From UBA1479 sp048263775 (GTDB lineage: Bacteria; Pseudomonadota; Alphaproteobacteria; Rhodospirillales; Casp-alpha2), in contig JBLXDU010000011.1 of the NCBI GenBank assembly GCA_048263775.1, positions 62,001 through 126,000 on the forward strand: DNA of 64,000 nucleotides, read 5' to 3'. Every line of letters starts with the position of its first letter. The stretch's first letter is position 1. The notes under the pieces were generated by a model. That model was not told the origin of the DNA. It saw only the letters and a program-made list of their open reading frames with translations, and did no database searches. This document shows positions 33,540 through 41,952 of the stretch, in pieces. Position numbers and translations under genes: made by a program.

Positions 33540-33947
33540 CTAGTGGAATTCTTCGACCTTCATCTTGATCAGAAGCTTGCCCTTCTCGTCGACGCTTTCC
33601 ATCAGGCGCGCGGTGAAGGACACCTTGGCGCCGGTCTTGGCGGTCTCCAGATTATCGACACCGATGTTGACGAACAGCTCCGGTCCCGGCGCGCCGTCCA
33701 TGTCGACCAGCATGCCGGCGGCGGGCGCGTAATCGTCTTCGTGCCATTTGCGGGTTTCCGTGACCGTGCCTGTCCATTTCACCAGCTTGTTATCAAGGCC
33801 CTTCACATAGGCTTTGAAGCTGTCGGCACCCTTCGCCAATTCCTGCGCGGCTTGATCGAAGGTCAGATTGCTCGGCTCTTTCTTGCCGCATGCGGCGAGC
33901 CCGAAAGCAGTGGCCGTTGCGAGGGCAATAACGAGTGACTTGTGCAT
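33540..33947 (-). CDS. Small lipoprotein, probable OB-fold (tRNA_anti-like)
   Basis: This 135-residue protein has a lipobox (AFGLAAC, Cys20), so it should be anchored to a membrane. The mature part (FKAYVKGLDNKLVKWTGTVT; ETAKTGAKVSFTARLMES) looks like a small OB-type beta barrel of the tRNA_anti-like family, seen in many periplasmic proteins of unknown role. It converges with the DMT transporter over 21 bases. Confidence 0.75.
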   Translation of the reverse strand: MHKSLVIALATATAFGLAACGKKEPSNLTFDQAAQELAKGADSFKAYVKGLDNKLVKWTGTVTETRKWHEDDYAPAAGMLVDMDGAPGPELFVNIGVDNLETAKTGAKVSFTARLMESVDEKGKLLIKMKVEEFH

Positions 33948-34102
33948 GAATGCTCTTCCTCATTGTCCAGTTTCGGCGTGTCGATTCGCGCGGAAGTCGC
34001 GCGGCTTGATAAGCGAGTTAGAACGCAAAATCTAGCATTTTGGCTGCCTGAATAAATGGTACATGGATCGTAAAGGATAAAAATGTCATATTTACTAGTG
34101 GC

Positions 34103-34126
34103 GCGGCCCGCGAATACTCGGGCCGC
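34103..34126. repeat. Hairpin upstream of the H1-like gene
   Basis: GCGGCCCG and CGGGCCGC are perfectly complementary around CGAATACT, 30 bases before the H1-like start. A related sequence (CCCGCGAGTATGCGGCCC) occurs in opposite orientation at about 34666-34683, past the same gene. The pair may be a small mobile or processing element, or two separate terminators. Confidence 0.45.
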
Positions 34127-34155
34127 ATTTGTTCAACGATTAAGGGGGGCATGCA

Positions 34156-34599
34156 ATGGCCGGACCTCAGAAAACAGTTTCGAAAAAGCCTGCGGCGAAG
34201 AAGTCGGCGGCCAAGCCCGCGACGGCCAAAAAGCCCGCTGCGAAAAAGGTTGCTAAAAAGCCGGCGGCTAAGAAGCCTGCGGTGAAGAAAGCTGCTGCCA
34301 AGAAGCCCGCGGCGAAGAAGGCGGCTGCCAAGAAGCCTGCGGTGAAGAAAGCTGCTGCCAAGAAGCCTGCGGTGAAGAAAGCTGCTGCCAAGAAGCCTGC
34401 GGCGAAGAAGGCTGCTGCCAAGAAGCCCGCGGCGAAGAAGGCTGCTGCCAAGAAGCCTGCGGCGAAGAAGGCCGCTGCCAAGAAGCCCGCAGCGAAGAAG
34501 GCGGCTGCCAAAAAGCCCGCGGCGAAGAAGGCGGCTGCCAAGAAGCCTGCGGCGAAGAAGGCTGCTGCCAAGAAGCCTGCAGCAAAGAAAAAGAAATAG
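34156..34599 (+). CDS. Histone H1-like Lys/Ala/Pro-rich DNA-binding protein
   Basis: This 147-residue protein consists almost wholly of Ala, Lys, Pro and Val. After MAGPQKTVSKKPAAKKSAAK it carries ten copies of AAAKKPAAKK or AAAKKPAVKK and ends in KKKK. This matches the C-terminal domain of histone H1 and bacterial H1-like proteins (AlgP, HctB, BpH1 types), which coat and compact DNA. It is very basic and lacks a folded domain. A good upstream AT stretch and a hairpin downstream suggest a single-gene unit. Repeat number probably varies between strains. Confidence 0.9.
   Translation: MAGPQKTVSKKPAAKKSAAKPATAKKPAAKKVAKKPAAKKPAVKKAAAKKPAAKKAAAKKPAVKKAAAKKPAVKKAAAKKPAAKKAAAKKPAAKKAAAKKPAAKKAAAKKPAAKKAAAKKPAAKKAAAKKPAAKKAAAKKPAAKKKK
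34291..34590 (+). repeat. Ten 30-bp tandem repeats inside the H1-like gene
   Basis: The unit encodes AAAKKPA(A/V)KK. All ten copies are 30 bases and in phase, with synonymous differences (GCT/GCG/GCC, CCT/CCC, GTG/GCG). Neighbouring copies are more alike than distant ones, as expected from slippage or unequal exchange. Confidence 0.95.
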
Positions 34600-34613
34600 G
34601 TATGACTGGCGCG

Positions 34614-34636
34614 TCCGGCCCTTTTTAAGGGTCGGA
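34614..34636 (+). terminator. Probable terminator of the H1-like gene
   Basis: TCCGGCCCTT and AAGGGTCGGA pair with one G-T type mismatch around TTT, 14 bases past the H1-like stop. The loop is U-rich, but no U tract follows, so efficiency is uncertain. Confidence 0.55.
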
Positions 34637-34694
34637 TGATGCCGCTGCCTGAACTGCATCTGGGCCCGCGAGTATGCGGCCCTTTCCCGTTGCG

Positions 34695-35357
34695 TCAGAT
34701 TTCGTCGGGCAATTGTATGCCTGCCTTGACGTTCCAGAACAGGACGCGGGTCTCGCCGTCCGAAACGTCGAGCAACGACGCGGCGCCCGTCGCCATCTTG
34801 GCCTTGCCCGCCACCTGATGGCCGGCGAGGCCTTCCGGGGTGAACTCCAGGAAATAACGCAGGATACCGTTGGACGAACAGACCAGCGCTGTTTCATCCG
34901 TGCCCAGGCGCGCTGTTAATTCTGCCGTCAGATTGCGGAGGTTGCGCGTCACCGTTTCGGCGCCGGGCATCCATTTGACGGTTTCCGTCGGCCAGCGGCT
35001 TTCTTTTTCCCAGGCGTCGAGTTCGCGCGCCGCCGTCGGGCCGAAGCGAGCGACGATGTCGCCGTCGCTCATCCCGCCCCAGGCGCCGTAATCGATTTCC
35101 GTCAACCGCGGGTCGATCTCGGCCGCGCCCGGCGCAGCAAGATCCGCCATGACAATCTCCGTATGCCGGCGGGTGCGTTTGAGTGGTCCACAGACGAACA
35201 GATCGGGGTGGATGGCGGAAGCTTTCAATTGGGCGGCCAGTGCATGGGCCTGGTTCTCGCCGGCGGCGGTCAGGGGCAGGTCCTCGTTGGCGCCGACGCG
35301 GACCGGCGTCTCAGCCGTTTCGAAAGTATTGCCGTGGCGGACCAGCAGAAGCTTCAT
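34695..35357 (-). CDS. Histidine phosphatase family protein with altered second motif
   Basis: This 220-residue protein has the phosphoglycerate-mutase-like start LLLVRHGNT (His8 acceptor), Arg in GPLKRTRRHTE and LTEIDYGAWGGMSDG (catalytic Glu region). In the second His motif, normally SHGG, it reads CSSNGILR (residues 160-167), so the partner His is replaced by Ser. The ATG overlaps the KdsB-type gene stop by four bases. A role in removing or trimming phosphate in a sugar nucleotide pathway is an inference. With a missing residue it may have lower or changed activity. Confidence 0.85.
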   Translation of the reverse strand: MKLLLVRHGNTFETAETPVRVGANEDLPLTAAGENQAHALAAQLKASAIHPDLFVCGPLKRTRRHTEIVMADLAAPGAAEIDPRLTEIDYGAWGGMSDGDIVARFGPTAARELDAWEKESRWPTETVKWMPGAETVTRNLRNLTAELTARLGTDETALVCSSNGILRYFLEFTPEGLAGHQVAGKAKMATGAASLLDVSDGETRVLFWNVKAGIQLPDEI

Positions 35358-36169
35358 GAACGAACGGTGCCCGTGCCGTCATAGGTGGTCAGCAGTTCGC
35401 CCTCGCGGGCGATCAGGTCTTCGGCGGCATCCAGATCGGCGGGGCTATCGACTGACCAATGTGTGCGCCCGGCATAATCCACGGGCACGACGCGGATGGG
35501 GATTCCGTTTTCCAGAGCGCGCAGTTGTTCCAGGCCCTCGGTTTTTTCCAATGTACTTTCCGGCAGGTCGACGAGCCCGGCCAACGTCTCGCGCCGATAG
35601 CCATAGATACCGACATGGCGGTAAATCGGGGCGGCTGCGGCGCGGCGGAAGGGGATGATCGCCTTGGAAAAATAGAGCGCGTTCGAGCGGTTATCCAAAA
35701 CAACGGTCGTGCCGCTGGCCGGGCTGTCCTTCTTGTGGGCTTCGAGGGCGGCCAACTGCGTGTCGTTGAGCGCCACGGCGGGGGTGGCGATGCGGACCTC
35801 CGGATCGGCAAAAGCGCCTGCAACGGCGGCGATCACCCAGGGTGGGGTCAGAACTGCGTCGCCTTGCAGGTTGATGATCACGTCCGGCGGCGTATCCATG
35901 GCCTGAGCCGCCGCATGTGCGCGCTCCGTGCCGTTGCGGCAGCCTTCCGGCGTCATCACCGCTTCGGCGCCGAACGCGGCGGCGGCCTCGGCAATGCGTG
36001 CGTCGTCGGTGGCGATGCAGACGCTGTCCACATCCTTCGCCGCGCGGGCAAGCGCCCAGACCCGCTGCACCATGGAAACCCCGGCCACGGGGGCCAGCGG
36101 CTTGCCCGGAAAGCGGGTCGAGCCCCAACGGGCGGGAATGACGACGACGGTCCTGAGACCCTGAGACAT
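35354..36169 (-). CDS. kdsB: 3-deoxy-manno-octulosonate cytidylyltransferase (CMP-Kdo synthetase)
   Basis: This 271-residue sugar nucleotidyltransferase has the CTP motif VVIPARWGSTRFPGKPLAPV (about 9-28), CIATDDARIAEAAAAFGAEA, the metal region INLQGDAVLTP and CRNGTERAH, and YRHVGIYGYRRETL, all matching KdsB. ATG 36169 is chosen with GGAGA seven bases upstream. It makes CMP-Kdo for lipopolysaccharide or capsule. A related CMP-sugar is possible because the gene is coupled to an unusual phosphatase rather than to lipid A core genes. Confidence 0.9.
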   Translation of the reverse strand: MSQGLRTVVVIPARWGSTRFPGKPLAPVAGVSMVQRVWALARAAKDVDSVCIATDDARIAEAAAAFGAEAVMTPEGCRNGTERAHAAAQAMDTPPDVIINLQGDAVLTPPWVIAAVAGAFADPEVRIATPAVALNDTQLAALEAHKKDSPASGTTVVLDNRSNALYFSKAIIPFRRAAAAPIYRHVGIYGYRRETLAGLVDLPESTLEKTEGLEQLRALENGIPIRVVPVDYAGRTHWSVDSPADLDAAEDLIAREGELLTTYDGTGTVRS

Positions 36170-36246
36170 GGGGTTTCTCCTCGGCCTCTTTTCTAAGTCA
36201 GGGCATCGCTGCAAACAACAGCGGACAGCGTCCCACCATGCCCGGC

Positions 36247-36367
36247 GCCTTGAAAGATAAAATTTGAAGGAAACTTTATTAAAATAATAATTAAATATAA
36301 TTCAAAATTATAAACAAATAATACAATTGATGGATATATAGACGAAAGTAATAATAATTGAAATATT
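36247..36367. other. Very AT-rich island
   Basis: About 120 bases are almost entirely A and T (runs such as AATAATAATTAAATATAATT and AACAAATAATACAATTG) in a genome where most windows exceed 60 percent G+C. It lies in the 640-base gap (36170-36809) between kdsB and the 919-residue protein gene. It may be a promoter zone, a nucleoid-protein site or an insertion remnant. Confidence 0.7.
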
Positions 36368-36393
36368 GCGGGGTCACGCAGTCGGGGTGGAGC

Positions 36394-36843
36394 ATGCGAG
36401 TTATAAAAAATCTTGTCGCCGACGCGATTGAAGAAATCCGCGATGCCTTGTTTCGAGACGGGGATATGCCCCCGGCGGCCGCAATCGACGGCCATCGAAC
36501 TTTCGCACCCGTCATTGCCCGTGGCGCCGGTCCCGGCGCCCGCACTGACGCGGCAGGCGATGCGACGCTCGCTCTTCGCTCATCCAACGAAGAGCCCCGG
36601 CCTGGGGACTGCAGTCTGCTCCCCGGCACTGCCCTCCCCGGGCCGGGAACCCATCCTTCGCGACTAGGCCCGGCTCCGGAAGCCGACGTGTTCATAGAGA
36701 CGGACACAACCCAGGGCATTCTGGGCGAAGTCGATTGGGACGTGCTGGCGGGTGGCGACGCGGCCGTGCGCATCCTGGGCGATGACGGACAGCTGCGATC
36801 CTCGGTGTCCTACTTTCCTTCGAAGGCCTTGACCAGTTCCTGA
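36394..36843 (+). other. Doubtful open frame with structured repeat-like core
   Basis: A 149-codon frame from ATG 36394 (MRVIKNLVADAIEEIRDALF) runs to 36843 and overlaps the 3' end of the next gene by 34 bases. Its two ends have coding-like G+C third positions. The middle (36570-36680) is full of hairpins, for example GCTCTTCG/CGAAGAGC at 36571-36595 and several CCCCGG/CCGGGG pairs, more like a noncoding intergenic repeat. The ribosome site (GGAG) is only one base from the ATG. I see no family. It could be a decayed gene, a noncoding element or a short lineage-specific protein. Confidence 0.3.
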
Positions 36844-39569
36844 GCGACCTGCTTGGCGATGCCCTTGGCGAGTGTCGCGAAACCCTTTTCCAGATTCCCT
36901 AAGTTCTCACGATAGACGTGCCGCTTGTTGAGGATGGAGACATCGGCGATCAGGGTCGGGCTGTCGCCCTTCTTACCGGCGGTTAGAATCCCTTCCAGGC
37001 TGCCGGACGCCCCCAGACCATTGAGCTTGAATCCCTGTCCCGCCTTGGCCACGGCCTCGGTCGCCTTGGCCACGCCCTTGTTGACGGCCCGCGCCGCTTC
37101 AAGCACGCCCTGGGCGACCTTCAGGCCGGCCTGGGCGGTCTTCAGCTCGGTCTCCAGGGCGATGACTTCGGGTGAGGCCTTGGTCGCCGCCCCGGCGGCC
37201 TTCTTGGCCGCGCCCAACGCCCAGTCAGCAGTCTTTTTGGCCGCTTCCAAGGTTTTGATTTCGGCTTCCAGGCCGACGGCCTCCGCCTCTTCCTTGCCGG
37301 CCTTGCCCAGCTTCAGTTTCTTGGCGTCATGCTTGGCCTTCTTGCGCAGGTCATGGGCCTTCTGCTTCTTGTCGGATATCTCGCGGCTCAGGCTGTCGAC
37401 CTTCTTCTTTGCGCTGTTCAGGCCGCTGTCCGCCTTCTTCTTCGCCGCTTCCGCCTTGGCCTTGGCGTGTTTGATCTTACCATTGATGCTCTTGATGCTG
37501 TTCTCGGCTTTCTTGACGTCGTTCTCGGCCTTCTTGATGTCCTTGTCCGCCTTCTCGAAGCCCTTCAGGGCCTCCTTGGTCAGGGATTTGAACTGGTCCA
37601 GGTGCTTGGAGCTCAGAATCGCCTCGAAGGCGAGGTCGCTGCCCGGTTTGAAGCCGTCCGATTCCACGGTCAATTGAGCATCGAAGGCGCCGCCGAATTT
37701 GGTTTCTGTGGCCAGCACCATCTTCTCGGCGCCCAGTTCCAGGTCGAAGACTTCCTTGAAACCCTTGAATAGGTCGAACTCGCCCTTGATCAGGAAGCTG
37801 GGCGCGGTCGACGTATTGCCCACGATCTCCAGTTCGGAATCCTTCAGCGTCATCGGCCCCAGTTTGATCGGTGCAAGGGTGCCGAGGAACGAAATTCCCT
37901 CCGTCGAGACGTGGCCGGCGATGCCGCCCAACTCGCTGCCATGGGCCCAAAGCTGGCCCGAGATCGCCATGCCGGCTCCTTCAATGGACAGCTTCTCGAC
38001 CAAGTCGTCGGGCAGGTGGGCGCCCGGCGACATGAAGGCGAAGGCGACGTCACGGAATTCCGCCTTAACCTTCTTGATTCCGTTGACGTTGACCTTTGAG
38101 TGTTTGAGCGCCTGTGCCATCAGCGACGTGAACGGCAGCTTGTTAAGGGTGCCTGCGAAGGCCAGGGCCTCCGGTGCGAAGGCGGCTTCGGGCAGGATCA
38201 CCATGTCGGCCGTCGCGCGCACTTCTTCCTTGCCGATCCCGATGGTGCCGTCGATCAGCACATCGAAGGCACCGGTCTCGTTGATGCCGACGGACATGAA
38301 CGGATTGGCGAGGGTCAGGCCGTGAATGCCGGCCGCGTTCTTCCAGTTACCCTGCATATGGCCGGAGGCCTCGACCTCGACCACTTCTTCGCGATCGACC
38401 ACGTCGAAGTCGACGCCGAACACCAGAGTCTCCTGCTTCGACTTGACGTCGACTGCGGTCGAAAACCCGACGGCTTGTTCGACTTTGGACAGTTTGATGA
38501 AGAACGACGTTTCGGCGCCCGCCTTGGCCTTCATGAAAGGAAAGCCATGCTTGGACGGAACGGAAAAGGCGACCTTCAGGTCGACCGCCGGGATGCCGCC
38601 GAACACGCCTTCGACCGTGCCGTCGATTTCCACGGGCTGCACGATGCCGATGGTCGACATGCCGCTTTTGACGGACTTGGGCTGGATCGCCGGGTCGAAG
38701 CTGGTCAGGATGTTGATACCCGACACCAGTTCCAGGTCACCGTCAGGCAAGTTGCCGCCAGTGGAAAAGAACTGCTGCATGGCGAGCGGCAAGTCGCTGT
38801 AGGGGCCTTTCAGCCCCTTGGTCGACGACAGGATGCGCATCTTCGGCATCACCACGTCCTTGAGGAAGCCCTTGTTATGGCCGACCAGCTTGCCCAGGGT
38901 CATGGGCTTTTCCACGTTCAGCCCGACGTTCCAGCTTTTAAGGGATTTGTCGTAGAAGGCGACGGCGTCCAAGGTTTCGCCCTTGAATTCCATCTTGCCG
39001 CCGATCGCGTCCAACGAAATCGTCGGTGATGAAAACGCCATCTTGGCCGCACCCGGAATGTGTTTCATTTCGGAAATTTGACTGAGATGCAGCGAGGTGT
39101 CGGGCAGGGACAGGGCGAAATTGGTGATCGTCTTTTCCTCGACCGCCAATTCGATGATGACTTCGCGCGGTTTGCCGCCTTTTCTAAAGGGGCCGCCGAC
39201 CTTGCCGTCCAGGGCGATCTCGAACACGCCCTTGGCCGCCTTCAGGGTCATGGCGACATCGGTGAGATCCAGGAAGGACATGCCGAAGGCGTTGTCCCAT
39301 TTCAGCTTCTTGTCGTCGAGGGTGGTGAAGACGAAGGTCTTGTTCTTCAACTCCTCGGCATCGATGGTGCCGCCGAACTTGAGCTTTCCGCCGCCCATTT
39401 CCTTGGGAAACTTGATGGTGATGTCCGATGTCGCCGCGTCCAGGAACACGGGAACCGTGGCCCAGCCGGCTTCCTTGAGGCCGTCCTTGACGGTGGTTTC
39501 GGCAGCATGGGCAAAGCCGGACAATGCCAGCAACAGAACAGACACCAACAGAGTGGCTGATTTTTTCAA
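36810..39569 (-). CDS. Large secreted protein with beta-rich body and long coiled coil, unknown function
   Basis: This 919-residue protein has a signal peptide (1-22, ending GFAHA). Residues 23-650 are a string of beta-rich segments with recurring patterns (TIDAEELKNKTFVFTTLDDK; MEFKGETLDAVAFYDKS; ASGHMQGNWKNAAGIHG; AISGQLWAHGSELGG). About 655-835 is a very charged, Lys/Ala-rich coiled coil (KADKDIKKAENDVKKAEN and KKQKAHDLRKKAKHDAKKLK). A final domain ends KQVAQELVKAFEGK. Short, Cys-free repeats recall lipid-binding or adhesion proteins, but I recognise no family. It stands alone with about 250 bases of upstream region. It should be periplasmic or surface exposed. Confidence 0.85.
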   Translation of the reverse strand: MKKSATLLVSVLLLALSGFAHAAETTVKDGLKEAGWATVPVFLDAATSDITIKFPKEMGGGKLKFGGTIDAEELKNKTFVFTTLDDKKLKWDNAFGMSFLDLTDVAMTLKAAKGVFEIALDGKVGGPFRKGGKPREVIIELAVEEKTITNFALSLPDTSLHLSQISEMKHIPGAAKMAFSSPTISLDAIGGKMEFKGETLDAVAFYDKSLKSWNVGLNVEKPMTLGKLVGHNKGFLKDVVMPKMRILSSTKGLKGPYSDLPLAMQQFFSTGGNLPDGDLELVSGINILTSFDPAIQPKSVKSGMSTIGIVQPVEIDGTVEGVFGGIPAVDLKVAFSVPSKHGFPFMKAKAGAETSFFIKLSKVEQAVGFSTAVDVKSKQETLVFGVDFDVVDREEVVEVEASGHMQGNWKNAAGIHGLTLANPFMSVGINETGAFDVLIDGTIGIGKEEVRATADMVILPEAAFAPEALAFAGTLNKLPFTSLMAQALKHSKVNVNGIKKVKAEFRDVAFAFMSPGAHLPDDLVEKLSIEGAGMAISGQLWAHGSELGGIAGHVSTEGISFLGTLAPIKLGPMTLKDSELEIVGNTSTAPSFLIKGEFDLFKGFKEVFDLELGAEKMVLATETKFGGAFDAQLTVESDGFKPGSDLAFEAILSSKHLDQFKSLTKEALKGFEKADKDIKKAENDVKKAENSIKSINGKIKHAKAKAEAAKKKADSGLNSAKKKVDSLSREISDKKQKAHDLRKKAKHDAKKLKLGKAGKEEAEAVGLEAEIKTLEAAKKTADWALGAAKKAAGAATKASPEVIALETELKTAQAGLKVAQGVLEAARAVNKGVAKATEAVAKAGQGFKLNGLGASGSLEGILTAGKKGDSPTLIADVSILNKRHVYRENLGNLEKGFATLAKGIAKQVAQELVKAFEGK

Positions 39570-39819
39570 GACGGATCCTCTCTTCCTGCGAAACCCACAG
39601 ACAAGGCGCGGACTCCGGCATCACGATGCGGGACCACGGCAAACAAGGTTGGGGAAACAGCGACCCCGCCCATCCAGCGATCCCGCCGTCAGCATCAGTA
39701 TATGACATTATACTCATCAAAATGTGACACGAAAGTACCGGTGGCCCTGCCGCGCGTGCTGGACGCTGCCCGGGGCGAGCGGTAAAGGTTGAGGGTAATC
39801 GAGCGGGAGGACGGCAGAG

Positions 39820-40524
39820 ATGACGGATGGAAAGCGGGCCCTGATCGTCGGCGCCGGAGCAGGGCTCAGCGCCGCCATCGCCAGGAAACTGGCGGCGGAC
39901 GGCTGGCAGGTCTGTTTGAGCGCGCGGAACACGGACAAGCTGGCGGGGCTCTGCGACGAGATCGGGGCGACGGCTCATGCCTGTGACGCCACCGACCCGG
40001 ACCAGGTCGTGGCCTTGTTCGCGGCCCTCGATAAATCCGGCGGCGCCCCTGCCTTCGTGCTGTACAACGCCTCGCGCCGGGCGCCCGGTGCGCTCATCGA
40101 CCTAGACCCGGGCGAGGTCAGGACGGCCATCGAGATTTCCGCCTTCGGTGGCTTCCTGGTCGCCCAGCAGGCGGCACAGCGCATGCTGCCGGCGGGGGGC
40201 GGCGCAATCTTCTTCACAGGGGCTTCGGCCAGCGTGAAGGGCTATCCCCGGTCGTCCAGTTTCGCCATGGGCAAGTTCGCCCTGCGCGGCTTGGCGCAGA
40301 GCCTGGCCCGTGAGTTGCACCCCCAGGGCATCCATATCGCCCATTTCGTGATCGACGGCGGCATCGCCGCCGACCATCGTGAGGGGCGGCAGAACACGGC
40401 CGATCAGCCGGACAAATGGCTGGAGCCCGCCGCCATCGCCGAAACCTACATGGCGATCCTGAAACAGCCCCGTTCGGCCTGGACCTGGGAAGTCGAAATC
40501 CGACCCTGGGTCGAGACCTTTTAG
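39820..40524 (+). CDS. SDR family protein with Phe for the catalytic Tyr
   Basis: This 234-residue SDR has the nucleotide motif LIVGAGAGLSAAIARKLAAD (about 8-27) and YNAS (about 82). Where classical SDRs have Tyr-x-x-x-Lys it reads SSFAMGKFAL, with Phe148 and Lys152. Members of this subgroup with AFAMGKF are known, and their activity is unclear. It lies nine bases before a TPR-glycosyltransferase gene on the same strand. It may be a binding protein or reduce a special substrate. Confidence 0.85.
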   Translation: MTDGKRALIVGAGAGLSAAIARKLAADGWQVCLSARNTDKLAGLCDEIGATAHACDATDPDQVVALFAALDKSGGAPAFVLYNASRRAPGALIDLDPGEVRTAIEISAFGGFLVAQQAAQRMLPAGGGAIFFTGASASVKGYPRSSSFAMGKFALRGLAQSLARELHPQGIHIAHFVIDGGIAADHREGRQNTADQPDKWLEPAAIAETYMAILKQPRSAWTWEVEIRPWVETF

Positions 40525-40533
40525 GACGGCGGG

Positions 40534-41952
40534 ATGGCCGACGCCGCCTCCCTGTTCAAACAGGCCGAATCCGCTTGGCGCGCGGGCAACGGCGCCGAGG
40601 CGAAGGCGGCGGCCGAACACGTCCTGGCCGACGACCCGGTCCATGTCGGCGCCCTGATGATCCTGGCCAACCTGTGTTTCGCCACTGGCGACGTGGCGGG
40701 GGCGCGACCCCATCTGGAACGCTTGGCGATCCTCATGCCTGACGAGGTGATGATCCGCAACAACCTGGGCCGTGCCTGCCTTGCGGCGGAAGACCTGGAC
40801 GCGGCTGCGGAAGCCTTCACGACGGTTCTGGAAACCGCGCCCGCCAATGCCCGCGCCTTTGACGGCTTGGGCATCGTGCGCCACCGGCAGGGCAATTATG
40901 CCGAGGCGGCGGACCTGCATGGCCGCGCCGTGGCGGCGGACCCGGACTTTGCCGCGGGCTGGTGCAACCTGGGCATCGCCTGCACGGACCTGGGCCGTTA
41001 CGCCGACGGGGCGGCGGCACTCGACCGCGCCTTGACCCTTGACCCAAATGATGCACGAACGCGATTCAACCGGGCGGTTCTCTATTTGCTGATGGGGGAC
41101 TTGGCCGCCGGCTGGCCGATGTACGAGTCACGCCTGGCATTTCAGACCATGGCCACGCCGCCGGGCCAACGGTGGAACGGCGATGCGCTCGCAGGAGAAC
41201 GTGTGCTGCTGATCCCGGAACAGGGCTTCGGCGATGTCATCCAGTTCTCGCGCTTCGCCTCACGGGTGCGGGACCGGGGCGGTGTTCCCGTGCTCGCCGT
41301 GCCGGGGGCGCTGACGGCCCTGATGGCGGCCCAGGGTTGGGACGTTGAGATCGCCGATGCGGACAACCCGCCGGAGGCGCCCCTGTGGTGCCCCGTGATG
41401 AGCTTGGGCGCGGTGCTTGGTCTGACAGCGGACGATGTTTCTGGCGCGGCCTATCTGCGCGCGCCGACCGCTGATACCAGGGGGGGCGCGGGGCCGCGTA
41501 TCGGGCTGGCCTGGTCCGGCAACCCGACCCACCGCCGCGATCGGGCGCGCAGCCTGCGCCTTGCCGACCTCGCCCCCTTGTTCAATGTCCCGGGCGTCCG
41601 TTTCGTCAACCTGCAGGTCGGGCTGCGGCCGGACGATGCGGCGGAAATGGCCCGGCGGCCGGACCAGTTCGCCGAGACGCCGGGGCTCGGGACCTTTGCG
41701 GATACGGCGGCGGTCGTTGCCGGGCTTGATCTCGTCATCAGCGCCGACACGGCGGTTCTGCATCTGGCGGGGGCGATGGGGCGGCCCGCCTGGGGCCTGC
41801 TGCCCTTCGTGCCCGACTGGCGCTGGGGCCTGTCCGGTGAAGCGACGCCCTGGTACGACAGCCTGCGTCTTTACCGACAGCCCGCCTTGGGCGATTGGCC
41901 GTCCGTCGTCACGCGGGTGGCGGCGGATCTGGGCCGGATTGGGAAGGCTTAG
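40534..41952 (+). CDS. TPR protein with glycosyltransferase-9-like C-terminal domain
   Basis: This 472-residue protein has about six TPR units over residues 1-200 (LMILANLCFATGDVAGARPH; GLGIVRHRQGNYAEAADLHG; NLGIACTDLGRYADGAAALD). A GT-B type domain resembling heptosyltransferases follows (about 215-470) with LLIPEQGFGDVIQFSRF, RIGLAWSGNPTHRRDRARS and LVISADTAVLHLAGAMGRP. TPR-glycosyltransferases of this kind often modify flagellin or other surface proteins. The acceptor is unknown. It forms a likely operon with the SDR upstream, and its stop overlaps the zur stop by four bases in opposite orientation. Confidence 0.85.
   Translation: MADAASLFKQAESAWRAGNGAEAKAAAEHVLADDPVHVGALMILANLCFATGDVAGARPHLERLAILMPDEVMIRNNLGRACLAAEDLDAAAEAFTTVLETAPANARAFDGLGIVRHRQGNYAEAADLHGRAVAADPDFAAGWCNLGIACTDLGRYADGAAALDRALTLDPNDARTRFNRAVLYLLMGDLAAGWPMYESRLAFQTMATPPGQRWNGDALAGERVLLIPEQGFGDVIQFSRFASRVRDRGGVPVLAVPGALTALMAAQGWDVEIADADNPPEAPLWCPVMSLGAVLGLTADDVSGAAYLRAPTADTRGGAGPRIGLAWSGNPTHRRDRARSLRLADLAPLFNVPGVRFVNLQVGLRPDDAAEMARRPDQFAETPGLGTFADTAAVVAGLDLVISADTAVLHLAGAMGRPAWGLLPFVPDWRWGLSGEATPWYDSLRLYRQPALGDWPSVVTRVAADLGRIGKA

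Noticed and set aside
34291..34590. Regular 30-base repeats that might suggest a CRISPR-like array
   Set aside because: There are no spacers. The units are contiguous and in coding phase.
34018..34659. Minus-strand frame of 213 codons with a repeating LLGSSLLRRR pattern, looking like a pentapeptide-type repeat protein
   Set aside because: It is the reverse reading of the H1-like repeat gene. The plus-strand AAAKKPAAKK reading is the known type of protein and has a ribosome site and start.
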